This document shows, piece after piece, positions 1 to 6,372 of a stretch of 7,139 bases of DNA (position 1 is the first letter of the stretch; the number at the start of each line of letters is the position of its first letter). Below the pieces are notes generated by a model. The model was not told the origin of the DNA. It did not search any database and was given only the letters and a program-made list of their open reading frames with translations. The stretch is from Candidatus Gastranaerophilales bacterium (GTDB lineage: Bacteria > Cyanobacteriota > Vampirovibrionia > Gastranaerophilales > Gastranaerophilaceae). The translations under genes and the position numbers were made by a program. The stretch covers positions 1 to 7,139 of the forward strand of contig CANQAW010000090.1 in the NCBI GenBank assembly GCA_947589525.1, given 5' to 3'.

Positions 1-38
1 AGGTTGCGAGGCGACAAAGCCGAGTAGAACCGAGATAC

Positions 39-65
39 CCTCAGGAGCAAAAGCGCCAAGGTGTG
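39..65 (+). repeat. 27-base exact direct repeat, copy 1
   Basis: This is identical over 27 bases to 251-277. It begins CCTCAGGAGC and ends CCAAGGTGTG. It contains the CAGGAGCAAAA box of the cassette family and extends it at the 3' side. Both copies are followed, after 43-47 unlike bases, by ACCTTACC. Confidence 0.9.
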
Positions 66-80
66 CGAAGCTCATGACGG

Positions 81-97
81 CAGACCGTAGAGGTCTG
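81..97 (+). repeat. Small palindrome (6-bp stem)
   Basis: CAGACC at 81-86 pairs with GGTCTG at 92-97 across a 5-base loop. It lies in the variable stretch between the first 27-base repeat and the first ACCTTACC word. No U-run follows, so it is not an obvious terminator. Confidence 0.6.
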
Positions 98-184
98 GCG
101 GACAGAGCGTAGACCTTACCCGAGCGACGTAAGAGTTTGCGTTCAGCAAACTCCACAGGAGCAAAATACGCAAGCCAGAGTGAA

Positions 185-214
185 GTTAAGCCAAGCTCAT
201 CGCTTGGCTTTAAC
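185..214 (+). repeat. Strong 12-bp palindrome with one bulge
   Basis: GTTAAGCCAAGC at 185-196 pairs with 202-214 (GCTTGGCTTTAAC) across the 5-base loop TCATC, with a single bulged T. It is the longest stem in the left region. No T-run follows on either strand, so it does not look like an intrinsic terminator. It sits between two of the modular cassettes. Confidence 0.75.
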
Positions 215-250
215 GTAACTGTTGATAGGCGACGTGGAAATCTTTGATTT

Positions 251-277
251 CCTCAGGAGCAAAAGCGCCAAGGTGTG
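251..277 (+). repeat. 27-base exact direct repeat, copy 2
   Basis: Exact copy of 39-65, displaced by 212 bases. Its first two bases also form the end of the palindrome at 236-252, so the conserved block directly abuts a stem. The related third copy at 156 shares only the first 11 bases of the box and then diverges. Confidence 0.9.
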
Positions 278-498
278 TGACAAAAACGGCGAAAGCGATG
301 AAGCTTTTGACGTTTGAGAAACCTTACCATTGCCTGCGAAGCCGGAGTGAAGCAAACTTGCAAAATTTTCTTCCAAACTATATTTTCCTGTTTATTTTTC
401 TTTGCTGCTGAGGGGCTTTGTCCCACGCACCCCAAGAGTGTTTCCAATCCGTAAGTTTCACTATCGCTCAACAAAGGATTGCAGGCATCGCAATTGTA

Positions 499-513
499 CG
501 ATTTTGCAAATCG
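499..513. repeat. 6-bp palindrome downstream of the recombinase gene
   Basis: CGATTT at 499-504 pairs with AAATCG at 508-513 over a 3-base loop. It lies about 35 bases beyond the recombinase stop codon. On the minus strand it is followed by TACAATTG, not a T-run, so a terminator role is weak. It may mark mRNA 3'-end processing or simply belong to the repeat mosaic. Confidence 0.4.
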
Positions 514-547
514 CCTTGTTTGACATAAACTCGTTTAAAAACACCGG

Positions 548-1435
548 CTACCCGTTAATCTTAAAATAAATATCTCTTAAGGTCTTTTTGCTTATGTGAG
601 TATAAAGCTGTGTAGTAATAATGCTGGCATGACCGAGCAGCTCCTGAACCACTCTTAAATCAGCGCCATGCTCAAGCAGATGTGTTGCGAATGTATGTCG
701 TATCGTGTGCGGGGAAATTTGTTTATTTATTAATTGTCCTTGTTTTTTTATTATTTTATATACAAATTGTCTTGAGATTTTTTTCGCTTTATCATCCGTA
801 AAAAAATACTCGCTTTGACCGTATTTAAGCACTGTTAATTCTTTCTGCCTTATATATTTCTTTAAAATATCAACACATTTTTGATTAATCGGCACGACTC
901 TTTCTTTTGAACCTTTACCAAAAACTTTTATTATTTTTCTTGTCAAATCAACATTTTTTAATTTCAAATCAACAAGTTCGCTGACTCTAACGCCCGAAGA
1001 ATACAAAAGTTCAATAATTGCAAGTTCATCTATGGGCAAGTTATTTTTTAATATTGCTTCTATCTCGGATATGGTAAGAACTTTAGGAAGTCTTTTAGGC
1101 AGTTTTGGAGAATTTATCGAAACGGCAGGATTTATCTTAATAATTTTTTTATGACACAAAAATTTAAACAGACCTTTTATAGAGGCGATTTTTCGATTTA
1201 TGGAAAACGGCGAAAAACCGTTTTTGTATAAAAACTTTGTATAATTTGAAAAATCTTTTCTTGTAATGTTAAAAATTTCAACATCATTCAAAAAATCAAA
1301 AAAATTCACCAAATCACTTCTATATGCAAGAATTGTGTTTTTCGACAATCCTTTTTCATATTCAAGATAACCGAGATAATCAGAAATTAACTGAACATCT
1401 TTTTCCGTTGTTTTATTTGGTAGTTCATCCTGCAT
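548..1435 (-). CDS. xerD: Site-specific tyrosine recombinase, XerC/XerD family (XerD-like)
   Basis: This 295-residue protein has the usual Xer length. An N-terminal SAM-like core-binding domain covers about residues 12-100, and the catalytic domain covers about 115-290. The full active-site set is visible: R150 (SGVRVSELV), K174 (GKGSKERV), H243 and R246 (HTIRHTFATH), H269 (ELLGH) and the nucleophile Y278 (QLYTH). Xer enzymes cut and rejoin DNA at dif sites to resolve chromosome dimers. The stretches SPKLPKRLPK and HGADLRVVQ are closer to XerD than XerC as I recall them, but one protein may do both jobs here. The ATG start overlaps the end of the acyl-CoA ligase gene by 11 bases and has no clear Shine-Dalgarno, which suggests translational coupling. 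The stop is TAG. No excisionase, cargo or att-like repeats are visible, so a housekeeping role is more likely than a mobile-element integrase. Confidence 0.9.
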   Translation of the reverse strand: MQDELPNKTTEKDVQLISDYLGYLEYEKGLSKNTILAYRSDLVNFFDFLNDVEIFNITRKDFSNYTKFLYKNGFSPFSINRKIASIKGLFKFLCHKKIIKINPAVSINSPKLPKRLPKVLTISEIEAILKNNLPIDELAIIELLYSSGVRVSELVDLKLKNVDLTRKIIKVFGKGSKERVVPINQKCVDILKKYIRQKELTVLKYGQSEYFFTDDKAKKISRQFVYKIIKKQGQLINKQISPHTIRHTFATHLLEHGADLRVVQELLGHASIITTQLYTHISKKTLRDIYFKING

Positions 1436-3110
1436 TGACTAACTGTGCTACTTCTTTTCTTTTAATTTTCCTTGTTGCGGTTTTAGGCAGTTCCGTTTCC
1501 GATACTACAATATTTGTCGGACGCTTATATTGGGTCAATTTTAAAGTTTTTCTTTTAACTTCTTCAATCAGCAAATTTTTAACGGTTTCTCTGTCATATT
1601 TTTCATACATTTCATCTTTGGCAACAACGGCAACGGAAACTTCTTCCGTACCTTTTTTTTCTCCGGATTGTCTTTTGGAAGAAAAAACGCACGCTTCTTT
1701 TATCAAATCGCTTTCATTTAAAACCGCTTCCACTTCTTCGGGGAAAATTTTCTTTCCGCCCGATAAGACAATCATATTTTTAATTCTTCCCGTAATATAA
1801 ACTTGTCCTTTTTTATCAATTCTTGCAATATCGCCTGTTTTTAACCAGCCTTCTTTATCAATTACTTCACGGGTTAAATCTTCCTGTTTATAATATCCCT
1901 TCATAACGGCCGGACCTTTAACCAAAAGCTCGCCCGTCTCTTTATCCGTTTTTGCTTGAAAACTGTTTAAAATAATTCCGACGGATTTTATATCCAAGCC
2001 TTTTCTTAAATTCATCGTAACAACAGGGCTGGCTTCCGACAAACCGTAACCTTGATGAACGGTAATTCCGATTCTGTTAAAATATTTTGCCATATCCAAA
2101 TCCATCGGAGCACCGCCGGATAACAGCCCGTAAAAATTATTTCCGAATTTACAATGGATATCCTTAAACAACCATTTTTTCAAACCCTTAAACGGTATAA
2201 ATTTTGCAATATAGTGATATTTAATGCCGTATATTAATTGTTTAAGTTTGGATTCTTTTGCAATGTCCGATTCAAGCTGTGTTTTTAACATTTTAAAGAA
2301 AGAAGGAACGGTTATCATAAATTTTATTTTTCTTTCTTTCATAATGCTTAAAACATCTTTAGGTCTCAGAGATTTTGTATAATAAATTGAATAACCCATA
2401 TTTAAAAATGTCGCAAAACCGACCGTAAACTCAAAAAGATGATTCATGGGCAAAATCGATAAAATATTCACATCTTGATTATCTTTAAAAACATAATCAA
2501 GCTCAATTTTCATATCAATAACCTGAGCAAGAAGGTTTCTAAAGGTTGTTTGTACGCCTTTAGGTTTTCCTGTTGTGCCCGAAGTGTAGATGATTAATGC
2601 CGTGGAGTCCAAACTCCTGTGGCGGAATTTTGCAACTTGTTCCCTCGGCAAGTTATAAATATTGATATATTGCGGGTTTTGTTTTGTATCATCAAGCAAA
2701 ATTATATGTTTAATTGATGTTATAACCTTTTGTAATTCTAAAACCGTGTTTAAGTATTTATCGGAAACAAAAACAACTTCGGGTTCGCAATTTGACATTA
2801 TTGAAGTCAACTCGTGAATTGTTAATTTGACATCTAAAGGAATAAACGTTGTACCTGCTATAACAGAGGCAAAAAAAGCTGCTCCGAATTCTACTTTAGA
2901 TTCGGACACAATTGCAACCTTTCCTTCCTTTTGCATTTTTAAATCATTTATCAAATAAGAAGCAATTCTTTTGCTCATAACCGCAAGACCGCCATAGGTA
3001 TATTCCAGCCAGCCGTAATCATTTTTCATTCCGAGAGCAATTTTATCCTGATATCTGTCCGTATGTTCTTGTAAAAAAGACAGCACATTATTGCTTAATG
3101 GTTTTGTCAT
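1425..3110 (-). CDS. AMP-forming acyl-CoA ligase, long-chain fatty acid type
   Basis: This 561-residue member of the ANL (acyl/aryl-CoA synthetase) superfamily activates a carboxylic acid with ATP to an acyl-adenylate and then forms the CoA thioester. All core motifs are present, numbering from the chosen start: the P-loop YTSGTTGKPKG at 175-185, GYGLSEASPVV near 354-364 with the Mg-binding Glu359, TGD at 425-427, the hinge GRIKNMIVLSGGKK from 441, and the C-terminal catalytic lysine K548 in PKTATRKIKR. The length and motif style fit long-chain fatty acyl-CoA synthetases, but the substrate cannot be read from sequence. No membrane segment is seen, so it is probably cytosolic or peripheral. 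An in-frame ATG lies 10 codons upstream (3140), but the Shine-Dalgarno AAAGGAG sits 6 bases before the 3110 ATG, which I therefore prefer. It follows the kinase gene after 70 bases. Confidence 0.9.
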   Translation of the reverse strand: MTKPLSNNVLSFLQEHTDRYQDKIALGMKNDYGWLEYTYGGLAVMSKRIASYLINDLKMQKEGKVAIVSESKVEFGAAFFASVIAGTTFIPLDVKLTIHELTSIMSNCEPEVVFVSDKYLNTVLELQKVITSIKHIILLDDTKQNPQYINIYNLPREQVAKFRHRSLDSTALIIYTSGTTGKPKGVQTTFRNLLAQVIDMKIELDYVFKDNQDVNILSILPMNHLFEFTVGFATFLNMGYSIYYTKSLRPKDVLSIMKERKIKFMITVPSFFKMLKTQLESDIAKESKLKQLIYGIKYHYIAKFIPFKGLKKWLFKDIHCKFGNNFYGLLSGGAPMDLDMAKYFNRIGITVHQGYGLSEASPVVTMNLRKGLDIKSVGIILNSFQAKTDKETGELLVKGPAVMKGYYKQEDLTREVIDKEGWLKTGDIARIDKKGQVYITGRIKNMIVLSGGKKIFPEEVEAVLNESDLIKEACVFSSKRQSGEKKGTEEVSVAVVAKDEMYEKYDRETVKNLLIEEVKRKTLKLTQYKRPTNIVVSETELPKTATRKIKRKEVAQLVNAG

Positions 3111-3116
3111 TTGGTT

Positions 3117-3123
3117 CTCCTTT
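3117..3123 (-). promoter_or_regulatory. Ribosome binding site fixing the acyl-CoA ligase start
   Basis: On the minus strand AAAGGAG is followed by a 6-base spacer and ATG at 3110. The alternative in-frame ATG at 3140 has only AT-rich sequence ahead of it. This supports the shorter 561-residue protein beginning MTKPLS. Confidence 0.8.
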
Positions 3124-3180
3124 AGCCTAACAAATATCATAAAATATTTTACTATATTTTTAAAAAATTAGAAAATATCT

Positions 3181-4158
3181 TTACAATGGCAAAGTAATTG
3201 TAAAGCTTGCTCCGCATTGCGGATTATTCTTCGCATACAGCATACCTTTGTGTGCGGATATAATCTTGTTTACTATATACAATCCCAAACCCAAGCTCGC
3301 ATTGGAAAATTTTTTTGAAGAAGTGTAATATTTTTTAAAAATATTATTTATATCTTCCTCATCTATCCCTTTGCCGTAATCCCTTACCGTCAGTTGTATG
3401 CCGTCATCATTCTTAACTAAATCTATATCAATATTTTTTGCATCTTTTGAATAATTTAAAGCATTATAAATAAGATTATTCAAAGCTCTCTTAAAGGATA
3501 ATTTGTCAATAGTGCCAAAAATTTCATTACAATTAAAATTGAAAAAAATTTCTTTTTCTTTGGCTGTTGCAATGCTTTGATTTTGCACAATAACTTCTTT
3601 TAAAAAATCAACAAGATTAACCTTCTCCAAGTTCAGGTTCAATTCCTCGCTATCAAACTTCTGAGCTTCAAGAAAATTAATAACAAGGTTTTTTAAATCC
3701 ATGTTAGAGTTTTTAAGATTTTTTATAACATCTTTTTGAACCGGAGATAAGTTTCCGAAATTTCCTTCCAAAAATAAATCATAAGTATTATCCTGAGCAA
3801 TTATCGGCACTTTTAAGTCATGAGCCAAACAGGAAATAAAATCCTGCTTAATATTTTGGCTTTCTTTTTCTTTTTGAATGTATTCCTGTATCATTTTATC
3901 TCTGTCTATTATGCTTTCTAATAGAGCATTGGTATTTCTCGAAATTTGAATTGTCAAAGGGTCAATTCCGTCTTCAATTTTATTGTTGAAATTACCGTAT
4001 CTTGCAGAAATTATCAAATTAAGATGGTTGTATATGTATTTATACAATCTGCCGTATTTTATACACAGCCTGATGTGTTTAATTATTAAAACAAATGCCG
4101 TTATAATTAAAACAAGCAAAATTATATAATTAAAAACTAAAAAATTACCAAAGTTCAT
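3181..4158 (-). CDS. Membrane-anchored sensor histidine kinase (HisKA/HATPase_c)
   Basis: This 325-residue kinase has one transmembrane helix at about 8-27 and no sizeable extracytoplasmic sensor. A linker follows (about 40-105, partly coiled-coil-like and perhaps HAMP-derived). The HisKA dimerisation helix has the phospho-accepting H113 in LAHDLKVP. The ATP-binding domain shows an N-box at 224-237 (RALNNLIYNALNYS, N232), G1 at 260-264 (DYGKG), an F-box near 274 (IFKKYYTSS) and G2 at 290-292 (LGLGLYIV). All catalytic elements are intact. With so little outside the membrane, the signal is probably sensed in or at the membrane or in the linker. The GNFGNLSPVQ segment after the H-box resembles cyanobacterial kinases. 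No response regulator lies within the window, so the kinase is orphan here. A Shine-Dalgarno (AAAAGGAC, 6-base spacer) supports the ATG start. It is the first gene of the minus-strand operon. Confidence 0.9.
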   Translation of the reverse strand: MNFGNFLVFNYIILLVLIITAFVLIIKHIRLCIKYGRLYKYIYNHLNLIISARYGNFNNKIEDGIDPLTIQISRNTNALLESIIDRDKMIQEYIQKEKESQNIKQDFISCLAHDLKVPIIAQDNTYDLFLEGNFGNLSPVQKDVIKNLKNSNMDLKNLVINFLEAQKFDSEELNLNLEKVNLVDFLKEVIVQNQSIATAKEKEIFFNFNCNEIFGTIDKLSFKRALNNLIYNALNYSKDAKNIDIDLVKNDDGIQLTVRDYGKGIDEEDINNIFKKYYTSSKKFSNASLGLGLYIVNKIISAHKGMLYAKNNPQCGASFTITLPL

Positions 4159-4186
4159 TTTTTTGTCCTTTTAATTACATTATTTA

Positions 4187-4215
4187 ATTATATTAAATTT
4201 ATAAAACTATGTCTA
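4187..4215 (-). promoter_or_regulatory. Sigma-70-type promoter for the kinase-ligase-recombinase operon
   Basis: On the minus strand the -35 TAGACA (4215-4210) and a perfect -10 TATAAT (4192-4187) are separated by 17 bases. The predicted transcription start near 4180 leaves a leader of only about 20 bases, which contains the Shine-Dalgarno at 4172-4165. The -35 lies two bases from the -35 of the divergent promoter. Confidence 0.7.
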
Positions 4216-4217
4216 AT

Positions 4218-4245
4218 TTGTATAAAAGAATTTTTATGCAATAAT
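4218..4245 (+). promoter_or_regulatory. Probable promoter of the ABC exporter gene
   Basis: A weak -35 (TTGTAT, 4218-4223) is followed after 16 bases by AATAAT (4240-4245). TG lies one base before the -10, giving an extended -10 form. Transcription would begin near 4252, about 25 bases before the ATG. The ribosome site is a modest GGAAG at 4264-4268. AT-rich sequence makes chance -10 matches common, so this is less certain than the opposing promoter. Confidence 0.45.
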
Positions 4246-4276
4246 AAAGTAAATTAAGTTATCGGAAGTTTATAAA

Positions 4277-6097
4277 ATGAAATTAGACGAAATTAAAACA
4301 AAGAGCGCATTTGATTATTCTTACCTGTTAAAAAGAATGTTCCCGTATATAAAGCCTGTTTTATTCAGAATTTTAATTGCTTTTTTTCTGGCAATTCCTC
4401 TGGGACTTCTTGACGGAGTTACGGCATTTGCGCTTAAACCCTATATTGACGTTGTTGTTAACGGAAATACCTTAACATACGGTACAATTACTTTAACAAG
4501 AGATATTTTATCCGTTTGGATACCCCCTTCCATTGTCGTTTTTGCGGGTGCGCAAGGAGTTTTAAGATATCTCAACACCTATCTTTCGGATTGGATTAGT
4601 TTAAATATCGCAAACAGAGTTAAAATTGATTTGTTTGAAAAACTGATTTTCTTGGACAGCACATTTTTTGATGAAAATTCATCAGGGCTCGTCATATCCA
4701 GATTTTTAACAGATCCTGATTTAGCAAGCAAACAATTAATAAACAGTATTAAGACCCTGATTACCTCTTTTACAAGTGCGCTCGGATTAATTTTTGTTTT
4801 ATTGTACAATTCTTGGGAGCTTGCGGTTGTTGGAGTCGTGGTTTTGGTTTGCGCATTTTTACCAATGGCATTTTTAAGAAAAAAAATAAAACAAGTTTCA
4901 AACCAAACTACAGTTGTTGGAGGAGACATTACAACTTCTTTTAACGAAACATACAAAGGAAATAAGGTAATTGCAGGTTATAATCTTGAAAATGCAATTT
5001 TTGACAAAATTGTGAATTTAATCCATAAAACTTTTTCGCTTCAAATGTCTTTCACCAAAAGAACAGGCTGGCTGTCGCCGATTATGTATATAATCGCAAG
5101 TATAGGAATAGCTTTTGTAATGCTTGTAGGAAACAAATTAATAGTTATGGGAAGATTGACTACCGGAAGCTTTGCAAGCTTTATTACTTCTCTGTTGCTG
5201 TTATATAAACCTATTAAAACCTTGGGGCAAGATTTAACAAACATTCAAAGCATATTTGTTGCCATAAATCGTGTATTTGAATTATTTGACTGCACCTCTC
5301 GAATTGAAGACAAAGGAAATCTTGAATTAACACATTCACCCAAAAAAATAACTTTTAAAAACGTAAGCTTTGCTTATGAAAATTCAAACGAAATTTTACA
5401 CGGTCTGGATTTTTCAATTTATCAAGGACAAACGGTTGCTCTTGTCGGAAACTCCGGAAGCGGAAAATCAAGCATAGTTAATCTTCTTCCAAGATTTTAC
5501 GATGTTTCAAAAGGTGAAATTTTATTTGACGACGTAAATATTAAAAATTACAAATTAAACTCTCTGAGAGAAAATATAGCGGAAGTTTTTCAAGATAATT
5601 TTTTATTTACGGGCACAATTAAAGAAAATATCTTAATAGGAAAACAAGATGCCGTTGAAGAAGAAATTGAAGAAGCGGTAAAAGCATCACATTTGGATGA
5701 ATTTACGGACACTTTAAGCGAAAAATTAAATACAAACATCGGAGAAAACGGCATTCTTTTATCGGGCGGACAACGTCAAAGGGTTGCCATTGCAAGAGCA
5801 ATGATTAAAAATTCTCCGATAATTATATTGGACGAAGCAACAAGCGCTCTTGATAATAAAAGTGAAAAAATTGTCCAAAAAGCGCTAGATAACTTAACTA
5901 AAAATAAAACCGTTTTTGTTATTGCACACAGATTGTCTACAATTTTTAATGCCGATAAAATTTTGGTTATAGATGACGGAAGAATTGTCGAAGAAGGAAA
6001 ACATGAAGAATTGATAAAAATTGCAAACGGTAAATATAAAACTTTATACGACATGCAATTTAAAAAACAAGAAAGAGCAAATGAAACAGCCGTTTAA
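4277..6097 (+). CDS. Type I ABC exporter half-transporter, MsbA-like (TMD-NBD fusion)
   Basis: This 606-residue protein has the normal length of a homodimeric half-exporter. The N-terminal membrane domain (about 1-335) has six predicted helices near 28-50, 80-103, 160-178, 180-199, 268-288 and 296-314. The nucleotide-binding domain (about 356-595) is complete: Walker A GNSGSGKS at 391-398, Q-loop Q439 (VFQDNFLF), signature LSGGQ at 495-499, Walker B IIILDE at 515-520 with the catalytic E520, D-loop SALD, and H-loop H551 (IAHRLST). Relatives of this layout flip lipid A, other lipids, peptides or drugs across the inner membrane. Neither the substrate nor the msbA name can be assigned from sequence alone. 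It is transcribed divergently from the kinase operon. Its TAA stop is only 17 bases before the tRNA promoter, and I see no terminator between them, so some readthrough into the tRNA unit is likely. Confidence 0.9.
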   Translation: MKLDEIKTKSAFDYSYLLKRMFPYIKPVLFRILIAFFLAIPLGLLDGVTAFALKPYIDVVVNGNTLTYGTITLTRDILSVWIPPSIVVFAGAQGVLRYLNTYLSDWISLNIANRVKIDLFEKLIFLDSTFFDENSSGLVISRFLTDPDLASKQLINSIKTLITSFTSALGLIFVLLYNSWELAVVGVVVLVCAFLPMAFLRKKIKQVSNQTTVVGGDITTSFNETYKGNKVIAGYNLENAIFDKIVNLIHKTFSLQMSFTKRTGWLSPIMYIIASIGIAFVMLVGNKLIVMGRLTTGSFASFITSLLLLYKPIKTLGQDLTNIQSIFVAINRVFELFDCTSRIEDKGNLELTHSPKKITFKNVSFAYENSNEILHGLDFSIYQGQTVALVGNSGSGKSSIVNLLPRFYDVSKGEILFDDVNIKNYKLNSLRENIAEVFQDNFLFTGTIKENILIGKQDAVEEEIEEAVKASHLDEFTDTLSEKLNTNIGENGILLSGGQRQRVAIARAMIKNSPIIILDEATSALDNKSEKIVQKALDNLTKNKTVFVIAHRLSTIFNADKILVIDDGRIVEEGKHEELIKIANGKYKTLYDMQFKKQERANETAV

Positions 6098-6114
6098 TAC
6101 TATATAAAAAATTC

Positions 6115-6142
6115 TTGACAGCAAATATTGTTATTGTATTAT
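6115..6142 (+). promoter_or_regulatory. Promoter of the tRNA-Val transcription unit
   Basis: A consensus -35 TTGACA (6115-6120) is followed after 16 bases by TATTAT (6137-6142). The expected start is near 6149-6151, just before the leader hairpin. No comparable promoter is visible inside the 90-base repeats, so this one probably transcribes the leader, both repeats and the tRNA, giving about 220 bases of 5' leader. Confidence 0.7.
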
Positions 6143-6153
6143 TATATAGCAGG

Positions 6154-6192
6154 GTGCTTCCCAAAAGAAGCGCTGACAAATGAATAATTTAA
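6154..6192 (+). other. Partial repeat unit / first leader hairpin of tRNA-Val precursor
   Basis: This segment matches the 3' end of the 90-base unit: CGCTGACAAATG and the AATAATTTAA that precedes each tRNA 5' end are identical. Its hairpin is a variant, with GTGCTTC at 6154-6160 pairing with GAAGCGC at 6167-6173, including one G-U pair. It may represent the original tRNA leader from which the tandem copies grew. Confidence 0.6.
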
Positions 6193-6372
6193 GGGCGTTT
6201 AGCTCAGTTGCCTGTTGGCGAGAGCCGACAAAATACGAAGCTTGCGTTTCCCAAGGGAAGCGCTGACAAATGAATAATTTAAGGGCGTTTAGCTCAGTTG
6301 CCTGTTGGCGATAGCCGACAAAATACAAAGCTTGCGTTTCCCAAGGGAAGCGCTGACAAATGAATAATTTAA
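6193..6372 (+). repeat. Two tandem 90-base repeats each starting with the tRNA-Val 5' end
   Basis: The units are 6193-6282 and 6283-6372. They differ at two positions only (6222 G against 6312 T, and 6237 G against 6327 A). Each begins with GGGCGTTTAGCTCAGTTG, the exact first 18 bases of the tRNA at 6373, then departs from the tRNA inside the D-loop. A hairpin follows, GTTGGC/GCCGAC with a GAGA or GATA loop (6214-6229 and 6304-6319). A second stem comes later, GCGTTTCCC/GGGAAGCGC (6245-6263 in unit 1). The last bases, AATAATTTAA, are the same ones that flank the real tRNA. No T-arm or 3' acceptor strand is present, so the copies cannot make mature tRNA. Because 90 is divisible by three, a meaningless long frame opens on the opposite strand. 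Confidence 0.95.

Larger units (their letters stand above)
11..264 (+). repeat. Three modular repeat cassettes: GCGAC box, variable palindrome, CAGGAGCAAAA box
   Basis: The word CAGGAGCAAAA occurs exactly at 42-52, 156-166 and 254-264. Each copy is preceded 25-32 bases earlier by GCGAC (at 11, 124 and 229), extended to GCGACGT in the last two. In those two copies the interval is almost entirely a perfect palindrome, but with an unrelated sequence each time. The stem at 133-140/146-153 is GAGTTTGC/GCAAACTC with a 5-base loop. The stem at 236-242/246-252 is GGAAATC/GATTTCC with a 3-base loop. The first copy has no clear palindrome and may be degenerate. Constant flanks around a changing but self-complementary centre suggest that the folded structure, not its sequence, is kept. 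I do not recognise the family. Confidence 0.65.
1..547. other. Gene-free, repeat-rich intergenic region
   Basis: No convincing coding sequence is present here. The first 360 bases are about 51% GC by hand count, against roughly 30% or less in the neighbouring genes, so the stretch stands out compositionally. It holds three modular repeat cassettes, an exact 27-base direct repeat, several perfect or near-perfect palindromes (81-97, 133-153, 185-214, 236-252, 499-513), and two further recurring words: ACCTTACC at 113 and 321, and GCCRGAGTGAAG at 174 and 341. Positions 361-547 are more AT-rich with fewer repeats. The region lies downstream of the recombinase gene stop, so it is the 3' flank of the minus-strand operon. 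A dispersed intergenic repeat or a structured RNA locus would both fit. Confidence 0.7.

Noticed and set aside
185..214. Integron attC site beside a tyrosine recombinase gene
   Set aside because: GTTAAGC and GCTTTAAC are in the inside-out order for attC (RYYYAAC should come first and GTTRRRY last). The recombinase has ordinary Xer motifs, with no integron-specific insertion noticed.
253..474. A 73-codon minus-strand frame
   Set aside because: It runs through one of the repeat cassettes, has no evident ribosome site or recognisable domain, and its composition follows the repeats.
530..550. Intrinsic terminator directly at the recombinase stop
   Set aside because: Only a 3-bp CGG/CCG stem precedes the short T-run, which is too weak to call.
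6193..6372. CRISPR array
   Set aside because: The repeats are directly adjacent 90-base units with no variable spacers, and they include tRNA sequence.
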